A stretch of 28,454 nt of DNA, taken from NCBI GenBank assembly GCA_004555405.1, contig SFIE01000037.1:1-28454 (forward strand). Reading direction: 5' to 3'. The notes beneath the pieces are model-generated. The model worked only from the letters and a program-made list of their open reading frames with translations, was not told where the DNA came from and searched no databases. The first letter of the stretch is position 1. Every line of letters starts with the position of its first letter. Positions 15,538 to 23,832 of this stretch are shown piece after piece. Position numbers and translations under genes: made by a program. Origin of the DNA: Subdoligranulum sp. (GTDB lineage: Bacteria; Bacillota; Clostridia; Oscillospirales; Ruminococcaceae).

Positions 15538-16557
15538 ATGGCTATCAAAAAGTATTATGATTCTGACTGCAATCTGGGCGTGCTGGACGGCAAAACCGTT
15601 GCTGTGATCGGCTTTGGCTCCCAGGGCCATGCTCATTCTGAAAACCTGGCCGAGAGCGGCGTGAACGTTGTGGTTGGCCTGCGCAAGGGTTCTTCTCACT
15701 GGGAAAAGGCTGCCAAGTTTGCTGAGACCCATGCCAACTTTAAGGTGATGGAAGTGGAGGAAGCTGCCAAGGCCGGTGACATTGTGATGATGCTGGTTCC
15801 CGATGAGCTGTGCGCCGACATCTATAATAAGCAGATCGCTCCCTACATGACCGAGGGCAAGGCTCTGGCCTTTGCACACGGCTTCAACATCCACTTCAAG
15901 ACCATCGTGGCACCCAAGAATGTGGATGTGATCATGATCGCTCCCAAGGGCCCCGGCCACACCGTGCGCCGCCTGTACACCGAGGGCGAGGGCGTGCCCA
16001 GCCTGATCTGCGTGGAGCAGGATTACACCGGCAAGGCTAAGGACATCGCTCTGGCTTATGCTTCCGGCATTGGCGCAGGCCGTGCAGGTATCCTGGAGAC
16101 CACCTTCAAGGAAGAAACCGAGACCGATCTGTTCGGCGAGCAGGCAGTTCTGTGCGGTGGCGTTTCCGAGCTGATCCACGCAGGCTTCGACACCCTGGTA
16201 GAGGCCGGTTACGCCCCCGAAATGGCATATTTTGAAACCTGCCATGAGATGAAGCTGATCGTTGACCTGATCAACGAGGGCGGCTTCTCCAAGATGCGTT
16301 ACTCCATTTCCAACACCGCTGAGTACGGCGACTACCGCACCGGCAAGCGCCTGATCACCGAGGAGACCCGCAAGGAAATGAAGAAGGTGCTCACCGAGAT
16401 CCAGGACGGCACCTTTGCCAGCGAGTTCCTGACCGAGATGAACCCCAACGGCGGCCGCAAGACCCATTTCCTGGCAAAGCGCCGCATGGAAGCCGAGCTG
16501 CCCATCGAAAAGGTGGGTGCCGAGCTTCGCCAGATGATGAGCTGGCTGAAGAAGTAA
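15538..16557 (+). CDS. ilvC: Ketol-acid reductoisomerase (class I)
   Basis: IlvC isomerises and reduces acetolactate or acetohydroxybutyrate to the dihydroxy acid, using Mg and usually NADPH. The 339 residues fit the short class I form. The Rossmann motif GFGSQGHAHSENL is near residue 25, followed by GLRKGSSHW, whose Arg and Ser commonly contact the NADPH phosphate. The knotted C-terminal domain has FKEETETDLFGEQ, with the Asp and Glu metal ligands, then ETCHEMKLIVDL and SISNTAEYGD. AAAAGGAGAG lies just before the ATG. Codon choice differs from neighbours, with more GCT, TCT and GTT, as often seen in highly expressed genes. A terminator follows within 34 bases of the stop. Confidence 0.98.
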   Translation: MAIKKYYDSDCNLGVLDGKTVAVIGFGSQGHAHSENLAESGVNVVVGLRKGSSHWEKAAKFAETHANFKVMEVEEAAKAGDIVMMLVPDELCADIYNKQIAPYMTEGKALAFAHGFNIHFKTIVAPKNVDVIMIAPKGPGHTVRRLYTEGEGVPSLICVEQDYTGKAKDIALAYASGIGAGRAGILETTFKEETETDLFGEQAVLCGGVSELIHAGFDTLVEAGYAPEMAYFETCHEMKLIVDLINEGGFSKMRYSISNTAEYGDYRTGKRLITEETRKEMKKVLTEIQDGTFASEFLTEMNPNGGRKTHFLAKRRMEAELPIEKVGAELRQMMSWLKK

Positions 16558-16590
16558 GCACTTTTTTACAAACCATCGCAAAAGCCTTCG

Positions 16591-16621
16591 GGCCGGGGGC
16601 AAAATTGCCCCCGGCCTTTTT
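16591..16621 (+). terminator. Intrinsic terminator between ilvC and ilvD
   Basis: A perfect 10-bp GC stem pairs 16591-16600 with 16607-16616 around a 6-base loop and is followed by five T residues. It lies only 62 bases before the ilvD start, so ilvD is likely reduced relative to ilvC or depends on read-through. No clear promoter is visible between the hairpin and ilvD. Confidence 0.85.
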
Positions 16622-16682
16622 GAATGGGCGGCGCAGCAGCCCGGCCGCCCCGAATCGAGATTTGAAAAGGAGAATCCCCCCA

Positions 16683-18341
16683 ATGCGCAGTGATAATGTG
16701 AAAAAGGGTGCCGAGCGCGCCCCCAACCGAAGCCTGTTCTATGCGCTGGGCTACACCCAGGAGGACCTGGAAAAGCCCCTGATCGCCGTGGTGAGCGCAC
16801 ACAGCGACATTGTGCCCGGCCACATGAATCTGGACAAGCTGACCGATGCCGTGAAAATGGGCATTGAGGCCGCAGGCGGCACCCCCTTTATGGTGCCCGC
16901 CATCGGCGTGTGTGACGGCATTGCCATGGGCCACATCGGCATGAAATACAGCCTGGCCAGCCGCGAGCTGATCTGCGACAGCGTGGAAACCATGTTTATG
17001 GCCCACCAGTTCGATGGTATGGTGTTGGTGCCCAACTGTGATAAGATCGTGCCTGGCATGGTGATGGCGGCTGTGCGCATGAATGTGCCCGCCGTGGTGT
17101 GCAGCGGCGGCCCCATGCTGGCAGGCACCTACAATGGCCACGAATCCAGCCTGAGCCAGATGTTTGAGGCGGTGGGCGCCTACAAGGCCGGTATGATCGA
17201 TGAAGCCAATCTGGAGGAATGCACCCAGAATGTGTGCCCCAGCTGCGGCAGCTGCAGCGGTATGTACACCGCCAACAGCATGAACTGCCTGTGCGAGGCC
17301 ATCGGCATCGGCCTGCCCGGCAACGGCACCATTCCGGCAGCTTACTCCAAGCGCCTGCAGCTGGGCCGCAAGGCGGGCGCTGCCATTATGGAAATGGTAA
17401 AGCGCAACATCACGGCCCGGGATATCATCAACGAGCGCAGCATTCGCAACGCGCTGACCTGTGATATGGCTTTGGGCTGCAGCACCAACACCGTGCTGCA
17501 CCTGCTGGCCATTGCGCAGGAGGCCGGCTGCCCCATTGATCTGAAGCTGTTCAACGAGATCAGCGCCAAAACCCCCAACCTGTGCCATCTGGCCCCGGCA
17601 GGCCCCACCCATATGCCCGAGCTGTTTGCCGCAGGCGGCATTCCCGCCGTGCAGGCCGAGCTGGCCAAGAAGGGCCTTCTGGATCTGGACTGCCTCACCG
17701 TGACCGGCAAAACCGTGGGCGAAAACATTCAGGGTGCCGTAAACCTGAACCACAATGCCATTCGCCCCATCGATGACCCCTTCAGCCCCACCGGCGGTTT
17801 GCAGATCCTGTGGGGCAATCTGGCCCCCAATGGCTGCGTGGTCAAGCGCAGCGCTGTGGCCCCCGAAATGCAGCAGCACACCGGCCCCGCCCGGGTGTTT
17901 GACAGCGAGGACACCGCCATTGCAGCCATTTATGCAGGCGAGATCCACCCCGGCGATGTGGTGGTGATCCGCTACGAAGGCCCGCAGGGCGGCCCCGGTA
18001 TGCGGGAAATGCTCAACCCCACCAGCGCACTGGCCGGTATGAAGCTGGATACCACCGTGGCGCTGATCACCGATGGCCGTTTCTCGGGCGCAAGCCGCGG
18101 CGCAGCCATTGGCCATGTGAGCCCCGAGGCCATGGCAGGCGGCCCCATTGGATTGGTGAAGGAGGGCGACTCCATTACCATTGATATCCCCGCCGCCAGC
18201 ATCACGCTGAATGTGAGCGATGCCGAGCTGGCCGAGCGCATGGCAGCTTATGTGAAGCCGGAGCCCAACATCAAAACAGGCTGGCTGAGCCGCTATGCCC
18301 GCTTGGCCGCCGGTGCCGATAAGGGCGCTGTGATGCAGTAA
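16683..18341 (+). CDS. ilvD: Dihydroxy-acid dehydratase
   Basis: IlvD is an iron-sulfur dehydratase that turns dihydroxy acids into the 2-oxo acids leading to valine, isoleucine and leucine. The start at 16683 is chosen because AAAAGGAGAA precedes it and the earlier in-frame ATG lies in the terminator region. The 552-residue length fits the family. Cluster cysteines are visible in NCDKIVPG (about residue 116) and CPSCGSCSGMYTANSMNC (about residues 184-201), and the late GRFSGASRGAAIGHVSPEA loop is the family landmark that includes the catalytic serine region. It completes the pathway begun by the ilvB, ilvN and ilvC genes. The repeat copy 2 starts 19 bases after its stop. Confidence 0.97.
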   Translation: MRSDNVKKGAERAPNRSLFYALGYTQEDLEKPLIAVVSAHSDIVPGHMNLDKLTDAVKMGIEAAGGTPFMVPAIGVCDGIAMGHIGMKYSLASRELICDSVETMFMAHQFDGMVLVPNCDKIVPGMVMAAVRMNVPAVVCSGGPMLAGTYNGHESSLSQMFEAVGAYKAGMIDEANLEECTQNVCPSCGSCSGMYTANSMNCLCEAIGIGLPGNGTIPAAYSKRLQLGRKAGAAIMEMVKRNITARDIINERSIRNALTCDMALGCSTNTVLHLLAIAQEAGCPIDLKLFNEISAKTPNLCHLAPAGPTHMPELFAAGGIPAVQAELAKKGLLDLDCLTVTGKTVGENIQGAVNLNHNAIRPIDDPFSPTGGLQILWGNLAPNGCVVKRSAVAPEMQQHTGPARVFDSEDTAIAAIYAGEIHPGDVVVIRYEGPQGGPGMREMLNPTSALAGMKLDTTVALITDGRFSGASRGAAIGHVSPEAMAGGPIGLVKEGDSITIDIPAASITLNVSDAELAERMAAYVKPEPNIKTGWLSRYARLAAGADKGAVMQ

Positions 18342-18360
18342 ACTAAGCACAAAGGCATAA

Positions 18361-18484
18361 GGCAACACCGCACAATTCCCGGCTGACGGCTTAAGCACCG
18401 CTCCGGCGGCTGCGGCACGGCATCTGCGTTGCCAAAATGCTCGCCAATACACAAAGTATTGCCTGCGCTTTTGGCTTAGCATCT
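18361..18484 (-). repeat. Interspersed repeat, copy 2 (partial, inverted)
   Basis: Read on the minus strand this matches 3174-3297 without gaps, with about 11 mismatches in 124 bases by eye. It keeps the right terminal repeat (18361-18378) and the central hairpin, but lacks the 49 bases that carry the other terminal repeat in copy 1. A terminator stem begins exactly where the match ends. Like copy 1 it lies between convergent genes, here ilvD and the hydrogenase gene. Confidence 0.75.
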
Positions 18485-18527
18485 CCGCCGACAGAGGCTT
18501 TTCTCTGTCGGCGGGATCGTTTTTTTT
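18485..18527 (+). terminator. Strong intrinsic terminator after ilvD
   Basis: A perfect 12-bp stem pairs 18485-18496 with 18503-18514 around a 6-base loop, followed by eight T residues at 18520-18527. It ends plus-strand transcription before the convergent hydrogenase gene. On the minus strand no T-run follows, so it serves mainly the ilv transcript. Confidence 0.9.
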
Positions 18528-18533
18528 AAAGAA

Positions 18534-20285
18534 TCAGCGGCGCAGCACCTCGGCAGGCATTTGCCAGCCGGTATGGTCGGTGTGTAAAAGCTGTTCGGAT
18601 TTTTCGCTGAGCGGCTCGCCCAGATAGTCGCGATAGAGTGCCTGCACCTCGGGGTTTTCGTGGCTGAAGCGCAAAAGCGATGCCTGATCCAGCTGATACA
18701 GGCGCTTGCCGCGCTCGCCCGCCAGCTCCTGATCTTCGCAGCTGATGGGCTGGCCGCCGCCGCCCGCACAGCCGCCGGGGCAGGCCATCACTTCCACAAA
18801 ATCATAGTGTGCCTTGCCCGCAAGAATGGCTTCGATCAGCTTTCTTGCTTCGCCAAGGCCGCTCACCACGGCACAGCGCAGCGGCACGCCGCCAATGGAA
18901 TAGCTGACTTCCCGCAGCCCCTGCCCGCGGCGAATATCCTGAAAACCGTCGGCGCTGGGATTGTGGCCGGTCAGCGCAAACACGGCGGTGCGCAGGGCGG
19001 CTTCCATCACGCCGCCGCTCGCCCCGAAAATTTCGCCCGCACCGGTATGAATGCCCAAGGGGGCATCGGGCTGGGCTTCCTCCAGCAGGGCCACATCGAT
19101 CTTATCGGCGCGGATCATGCGCACAAACTCGCGCGTGGTAAGCGCAATATCCACGTCCGGCCCGGCCTCGGTGCGCATGGTGGGCAGGGCGCACTCGGCC
19201 TTTTTGGCCATGCAGGGCATAATGGAAATGCAGCGAATGTTTTTGGCATCTGCTCCGATTTTTTGGGCAAACCAGCTTTTGGTAATGCTGCCAAACATCT
19301 GCTGCGGGCTTTTGGCGGTGCTCAGCTGGCGGGTAAGCTGGGGATACTGGCTTTTTAAAAACCGCACCCAGCCCGGGCAGCAGCTGGTAAACATGGGATG
19401 ATCGGCCAGATCGCCTGCTTTCAGGCGCTGCAAAAGCTCGTTGGCTTCTTCCATAATGGTCAGATCGGCGGTAAAGCAGGTGTCGAACACATAGTCAAAG
19501 CCCAGCGCCTTCAGGGCCGCAGTCATCAGCCCCATGGTGGCTTTTTCGGGGGCAATGCCCAGCGATTCGCCCCAGGCCGTGCGCACGGCGGGGGCCACCT
19601 GCACCACGGTGATCAGCTCAGGGTCGGCCAAAGCGCGGTACACCTCGGCGGTATCGTCACGCTCGCGCAGGCCGCCCACGGGGCAGTGGGTCACGCATTG
19701 GCCGCACAACGAGCAGTCGGAGTCCTTGATCACCATATTGCCCGAAACATCAATGGTGGTGCGCCCGCCGGTGCCGGCCAGATCCCACACCTTGAGGGTT
19801 TGCACCTTTTCACAGATCTGAATGCAGCGCATGCACTTGATGCACTTGTTATAGTCGCGGTACAGCGGGAAGGTGGTGGTCCATGCGCCGCGCAGGCCCT
19901 TGGGCAGCTGGGTTTCAAAGGGAAGCTGCAGAATGCCCAGATCGTTGGCAATGTTTTGCAGCTGGCAGTTGCCGCTGCGCACACAGGTGGCGCACCGGCA
20001 GTCGTGCTGGCTCAGAATCAGTTCCACATTCACGCGGCGGGTCTGGCGGGCACGGGGGGAATTGGTGTGTACCACCATGCCCTCCATCACGGGGGTGTTG
20101 CACGCAGTCACCATGGCGCGCTCGCCCTCCACTTCCACGCAGCACACGCGGCAGGCGGCAATTTCGTTGATGCCTTTTAAAAAGCAAAGATGCGGGATAT
20201 GAATATCGGCCAGTCGTGCGGCTTCCATAATGGTGGTGCCTTCGGGGGCCTGCACACGGCGGCCGTTGATGGTCAAGCTTACCAT
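18534..20285 (-). CDS. hydA: [FeFe] hydrogenase catalytic subunit with ferredoxin-like domains
   Basis: The enzyme makes or consumes H2 at an H-cluster in the cytosol. The 583-residue protein has in order: a 2Fe-2S domain (Cys 34, 45, 48, 62), a His-ligated 4Fe-4S site (His94, Cys 98, 101, 107), two 4Fe-4S clusters (Cys 148, 151, 154, 158 and 191, 194, 197, 201), and the catalytic domain with all three signatures: TSCCPGW at 300-306, MPCMAKKAE at 356-364, and EVMACPGGCAGGGGQP from 498 with Cys 502 and 506. This is the long form found in CpI and in multimeric NAD(P)-linked hydrogenases. Its start overlaps the end of the upstream flavoprotein gene by 7 bases, and AAGGAG lies 7-12 bases upstream. 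No maturation genes (hydE, hydF, hydG) are in the window. Confidence 0.97.
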   Translation of the reverse strand: MVSLTINGRRVQAPEGTTIMEAARLADIHIPHLCFLKGINEIAACRVCCVEVEGERAMVTACNTPVMEGMVVHTNSPRARQTRRVNVELILSQHDCRCATCVRSGNCQLQNIANDLGILQLPFETQLPKGLRGAWTTTFPLYRDYNKCIKCMRCIQICEKVQTLKVWDLAGTGGRTTIDVSGNMVIKDSDCSLCGQCVTHCPVGGLRERDDTAEVYRALADPELITVVQVAPAVRTAWGESLGIAPEKATMGLMTAALKALGFDYVFDTCFTADLTIMEEANELLQRLKAGDLADHPMFTSCCPGWVRFLKSQYPQLTRQLSTAKSPQQMFGSITKSWFAQKIGADAKNIRCISIMPCMAKKAECALPTMRTEAGPDVDIALTTREFVRMIRADKIDVALLEEAQPDAPLGIHTGAGEIFGASGGVMEAALRTAVFALTGHNPSADGFQDIRRGQGLREVSYSIGGVPLRCAVVSGLGEARKLIEAILAGKAHYDFVEVMACPGGCAGGGGQPISCEDQELAGERGKRLYQLDQASLLRFSHENPEVQALYRDYLGEPLSEKSEQLLHTDHTGWQMPAEVLRR

Positions 20286-22114
20286 TCTGTGCTCCTTCCT
20301 CCCTTAAACAGTCCAAAGCCAAAGTGGTCACAGCGCAGGCAGCGGCTGCTTTCCTGACAGGCTTCCTCTTTGCTCATGCCCTCTGTTACCAGGTTGAAAT
20401 TGTCTTTGTACTCGGCCAGATGAATGTTTTTCAGATTCACGCGGCCGCAGGCGGGGGTGTTGGTCATCTGAGCGGGCGGAATTTCCACATCCGTGCGGAT
20501 GGAGTGGGAAAATCCTAAGAATGCATCGATATTGTCGGCGGCCACTTTGCCTGCCGCCACAGCGCGGATCACCGTGGCAGGGCCGGAAACCGCATCGCCG
20601 CCCGCAAACACATTGTTTACACCGGGCACAGCGGCGCTGGGCTCGGCCACGATGGAGCCGCGGTTGGTGGAAATGCCAATGGCTTCAAAGGGCTTGGAGT
20701 CGATGGACTGGCCAATGGCCACGATCACATAGTCGCACGCAATGCGGAACTCCGGCTTGCCGGCGTTTTGCGGGGCCGGGCGGCCATCGCGCCCATAGGG
20801 GCCGATCATCTGCGGGCGAGTCCACAGGGCGCACACCTTGCCCTCGCTGTCGGCCTCAATGCGGCTGGGGGCCTGCAGCGGCAGGATCTGGCAGCCCTCG
20901 GCCATGGCCTCTTCAATTTCCTCGTGCAGGGCGGTCATATCATCGATCCGGCGGCGATACACACAGGTAACGCTCTGTGCGCCCAAACGGCGCGCCGTGC
21001 GGGTGGCATCCATCGAAACATTGCCGCCGCCGATAATGCACACCCGCTTGCCGGTGAAATCGGGCACATGCCCATCGCCAATGCCGCGCAGCAAATGCAC
21101 GGCGCTGATCACATTTTCGCTGTCCTCGCCCTCAATGCCCAGCTTTTTGTCGGCGTGTGCGCCAATGGAAATGTACACAGCATCGTATTGCTGTTGAATG
21201 CGGGAGATCTCGACATCCGTACCCACCGAAACATTGGTGTGTACTTCGATGCCGGCCGAAAGGATATGCTCAATGTCGCGGTCCAGCACATACTGGGGCA
21301 GGCGATAATCCGGAATGCCGTAGCGCAGCATACCGCCCAGCTTGGCGCGCTGCTCATACACCGTTACCTGATGGCCCATTAAGGCCAGATAGTAGGCAGC
21401 AGTCAGGCCGCCGGGGCCGCCGCCGATCACGGCCACGGTTTTACCGGTGGCAGGGGCCTTGCACCCGGCCAGCTCGGTTTCGGCATTGTCCACAGCAAAG
21501 CGCTTGAGCCCGCAAATGTTGATGGCATCGTCCACCATGCGGCGGCGGCACTGGCTTTCGCATGGATGCTCACACACATAGGCGCAGGCCGCAGGAAAGG
21601 GATTGTCCTTGCGGATCAGCTTTACGGCATCGCCGTAGCGGCCCTGACGGATCAGGGCAATATAGCCGGGAATATCCACATGGGCGGGGCAGGCCGACAC
21701 ACAGGGCACGGGATGGCTCAGCCCGCAGATGCAGCGGCCATGCAGCACGTGCTCCTCGTAGTCCTCGCGGAAACCGCGCACCCCCCGAAGCACCATGTGC
21801 GCAGCCTCATAGCCAATGGCGCAGTCGGCGGAATCGGCGATCACCTGCGCGGTGTTTTCGATCAGATCAATGGTGGAAAGATCGGCCGTGCGGTCCAGCA
21901 CCTGCTCGATCAAAACGGCCAGCTGCGAAAGGCCCACGCGGCAGGGCACGCATTTGCCGCAGGTTTGCGCATGGCACAGGCGCAGAAAGTTTAAGGATAT
22001 ATCCACCGGGCACAGGCCCACAGGGCTGGCGCTGATGCGGCGGTCCATATCCTTGTGCAGGTTTCCCAGAACCGTCTGCGCGCGGCCCGGTGTTTCAATG
22101 GAAAGTCTGCTCAT
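20279..22114 (-). CDS. Hydrogenase-associated flavoprotein: NuoF-type Fe-S part fused to GltD-like oxidoreductase
   Basis: The 611-residue protein is probably the electron-input partner of the overlapping hydrogenase. Residues 1-120 resemble only the C-terminal Fe-S part of NuoF (TCGKCVPCRVG with Cys 52, 55, 58 and later Cys98); the FMN/NADH domain of NuoF is absent. From about residue 125, CICGLSHPVPCVSACPAHVDIP and CAYVCEHPCESQCRR give the two 4Fe-4S sites of the GltD/NfnB/DPYD family. An FAD motif VIGGGPGGLTAAYYLALMG near residue 230 and an NAD(P) motif IIGGGNVSMDATRTARRLG near 365 follow. The C-terminus has another CLRCDHFG cysteine pair. GGAGGAG precedes the ATG. Electron exchange among NAD(P)H, ferredoxin and the hydrogenase is inferred. 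It is not a glutamate synthase subunit, since no gltB is present. Confidence 0.88.
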   Translation of the reverse strand: MSRLSIETPGRAQTVLGNLHKDMDRRISASPVGLCPVDISLNFLRLCHAQTCGKCVPCRVGLSQLAVLIEQVLDRTADLSTIDLIENTAQVIADSADCAIGYEAAHMVLRGVRGFREDYEEHVLHGRCICGLSHPVPCVSACPAHVDIPGYIALIRQGRYGDAVKLIRKDNPFPAACAYVCEHPCESQCRRRMVDDAINICGLKRFAVDNAETELAGCKAPATGKTVAVIGGGPGGLTAAYYLALMGHQVTVYEQRAKLGGMLRYGIPDYRLPQYVLDRDIEHILSAGIEVHTNVSVGTDVEISRIQQQYDAVYISIGAHADKKLGIEGEDSENVISAVHLLRGIGDGHVPDFTGKRVCIIGGGNVSMDATRTARRLGAQSVTCVYRRRIDDMTALHEEIEEAMAEGCQILPLQAPSRIEADSEGKVCALWTRPQMIGPYGRDGRPAPQNAGKPEFRIACDYVIVAIGQSIDSKPFEAIGISTNRGSIVAEPSAAVPGVNNVFAGGDAVSGPATVIRAVAAGKVAADNIDAFLGFSHSIRTDVEIPPAQMTNTPACGRVNLKNIHLAEYKDNFNLVTEGMSKEEACQESSRCLRCDHFGFGLFKGGRSTEW

Positions 22115-22215
22115 GGCATTTCTCCTCCTATTTGTGGGGCAGCCCGTTCCGTATGGCTGTCGATTCCCCGCGTGAAGTGCAGCAAATTTGCGGCTGCACC
22201 AGCAATGTTACTATC

Positions 22216-22244
22216 ATGATACAATTTATACAAAGTTTTTTCAA
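22216..22244 (-). promoter_or_regulatory. Promoter of the hydrogenase unit
   Basis: On the minus strand TTGAAA (22244-22239) and TATCAT (22221-22216) are spaced by 17 bases, about 100 bases before the flavoprotein start. The -10 lies within a perfect 10-base palindrome TATCATGATA at 22212-22221, which could be an operator. Confidence 0.6.
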
Positions 22245-22304
22245 TAGATTGCTTTGTTTAATAAATATCTAACAGATTAAAAATAAGCAGGCCCGCAAAA
22301 ACGC

Positions 22305-22340
22305 AAAAAAAGCCGCAAAGCACGGCCGGTGCTTTGCGGC
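22305..22340 (-). terminator. Terminator of the second MATE gene
   Basis: A perfect 12-bp stem pairs 22329-22340 with 22312-22323 around a 5-base loop, followed on the minus strand by seven T residues. It separates the MATE gene from the hydrogenase promoter. Confidence 0.9.
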
Positions 22341-22387
22341 AGGGATCGCTTTATGCATAGGCCGGGCGCTGTGCGGCGGCCCGGGAT

Positions 22388-23671
22388 TTACCGGCGGGAT
22401 GAGCGGCGGGTGAGCAGCGTAAGGGCCAGCACGGCGGTGTCGGTAACCGCAAGGCTGAGCCAAAGCCCCGTAATGCCAAAGAAATGGGAAAGCACAAACG
22501 CCATGGGCACGATCAGCACAAGCCCGCGCAGCAGCGCAATGCCAAAGCCGCGCCCGGCCTGTCCCACGGCGCTGTAGTAGGCCGAAAGCACCATGTTGGT
22601 GCCGCCCGCAAACAGATACAAAAAGTAAAGCCGCACGCCGGGCTTTGCCAGCGCGGCCAGCTGGGCGCTGCCCTCGCTGTTGAAAATGGCCACCACGGCA
22701 TCGGTGCCTATAAACAGGCCCAGATACATCACACCGGCCAGCCCAAGGCAGGTAAACAGGCCCGTGCGTAAAAGCTGCGCCACATTTTCATCGTGCCGGC
22801 GGCCGCGCTCACGGCTGAGCAGCGGCTGCATGCCCTGGGAAAGGCCGCTGAACAGCGCCGCCACCACCAACCCGATGTTGCTGGTAACGCCGTAGGCCGC
22901 CACGCCCACATCGCCTGCAAGGCGCAGCAGAATGGCATTGAAGCAAAAAATCACCACGCCGTTGGCTACCTCGGTCACAAATCCGGCGCTGCCAAGGCGT
23001 GCAATGTCCTGGGCAATGGCGGGGCGGGGGCCGAGGCGCATACAATGAAAGTGGTTGTGCTTTTTCAGGCAGTGGCTGCTCAGCACCAGCAGGCTCACAA
23101 TGGGCGAGCAGCCCGTGGCCAGCGCCGCGCCGAACATTCCAAGGCCCATGGGAAAAATAAAAATATAGTCGAATACAATATTAAACAGGCTGCCGAACAG
23201 CGTGCCCATCATCACAAGGCGGGGCGCGCCATCGTTGCGCACAAAGCACTGTATCACGGTGTTCAGCAAAAAGAAGGGCGAAAACATCAGCACCACCCAC
23301 AGATATTCGGTGGTGATGGCCAGCACCTCACCCTTGGCCCCAAGGGCGGCAGAAAGGCGCTCGGGGGCGGCGGCAAGGGCCAAAAACGGCAGTGAGAACA
23401 GAGCCGCCAGCCAAAGGGCCTGCGTGAAGGCTTTTTCATCCTGCCGCAGCGCATAGCGGGTGGCAGAGCCAATGCCCACCATGGCCCCCAAGCCGAAAAT
23501 GATATTGAAGATCGGCAGCGCAATGTTGAGGGCGGTAAGGCCCAGACTGCCCGTGCCCAGCGAAATAAAATAGGTATCGGCCAGAATATAGCAGCTGGTG
23601 CCGGCCAGCCCGAGAATGCTGGGGCCTACATAGCGCACAAATTCCGCCTGAATGGATAACGACTTTGCCAA
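22388..23671 (-). CDS. MATE family efflux transporter (second copy), TTG start
   Basis: A 427-residue polytopic membrane protein of the MATE superfamily, with twelve hydrophobic segments in two related halves; the first contains YILADTYFISLGTGSLGLTA and the second begins near ARLGSAGFVTEVANGVV. The substrate is unknown. The reading frame is open further upstream, but that extension is a basic, low-complexity, non-MATE sequence crossing the peptidase gene. The start is therefore taken as TTG at 23671, preceded by AAAGGAG at 9-15 bases, with no ATG near the N-terminus. It follows the peptidase gene by 161 bases with a hairpin in between, so it may be separately transcribed. It ends in a strong terminator. 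Confidence 0.88.
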   Translation of the reverse strand: MAKSLSIQAEFVRYVGPSILGLAGTSCYILADTYFISLGTGSLGLTALNIALPIFNIIFGLGAMVGIGSATRYALRQDEKAFTQALWLAALFSLPFLALAAAPERLSAALGAKGEVLAITTEYLWVVLMFSPFFLLNTVIQCFVRNDGAPRLVMMGTLFGSLFNIVFDYIFIFPMGLGMFGAALATGCSPIVSLLVLSSHCLKKHNHFHCMRLGPRPAIAQDIARLGSAGFVTEVANGVVIFCFNAILLRLAGDVGVAAYGVTSNIGLVVAALFSGLSQGMQPLLSRERGRRHDENVAQLLRTGLFTCLGLAGVMYLGLFIGTDAVVAIFNSEGSAQLAALAKPGVRLYFLYLFAGGTNMVLSAYYSAVGQAGRGFGIALLRGLVLIVPMAFVLSHFFGITGLWLSLAVTDTAVLALTLLTRRSSRR

Positions 23672-23763
23672 GGGTGCTTCTCCTTTTTTACAATAGCATA
23701 AGGGGGAGTGGGCAAAAGCTTTTGATGGCCCTGCCCATGGCTTTTTGCAAAGCAGCTGACCGA

Positions 23764-23799
23764 AAAGCCGCCCCCATACGCCAGTACGGGAACGGCTTT
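23764..23799 (-). terminator. Possible weak terminator after the peptidase gene
   Basis: CGGCTTT at 23793-23799 pairs with AAAGCCG at 23764-23770; an inner imperfect stem pairs CCCGTAC-like and GTATGGG-like arms. Only a TTTT run falls within and after the stem on the minus strand, so termination may be partial. Confidence 0.4.
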
Positions 23800-23832
23800 G
23801 TTCAGTGCTATTTCGGCCCATGGCCCAACGGA

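Noticed and set aside
16566..18482. A 638-codon minus-strand frame over ilvD
   Set aside because: Shadow frame of ilvD. It crosses the ilvC-ilvD terminator and the repeat and resembles no protein.
22195..22225. A Rex operator before the hydrogenase unit
   Set aside because: The half-sites resemble TTGT and AACA but the spacing is off by one and the inner bases do not fit. Only the plain palindrome is reported.
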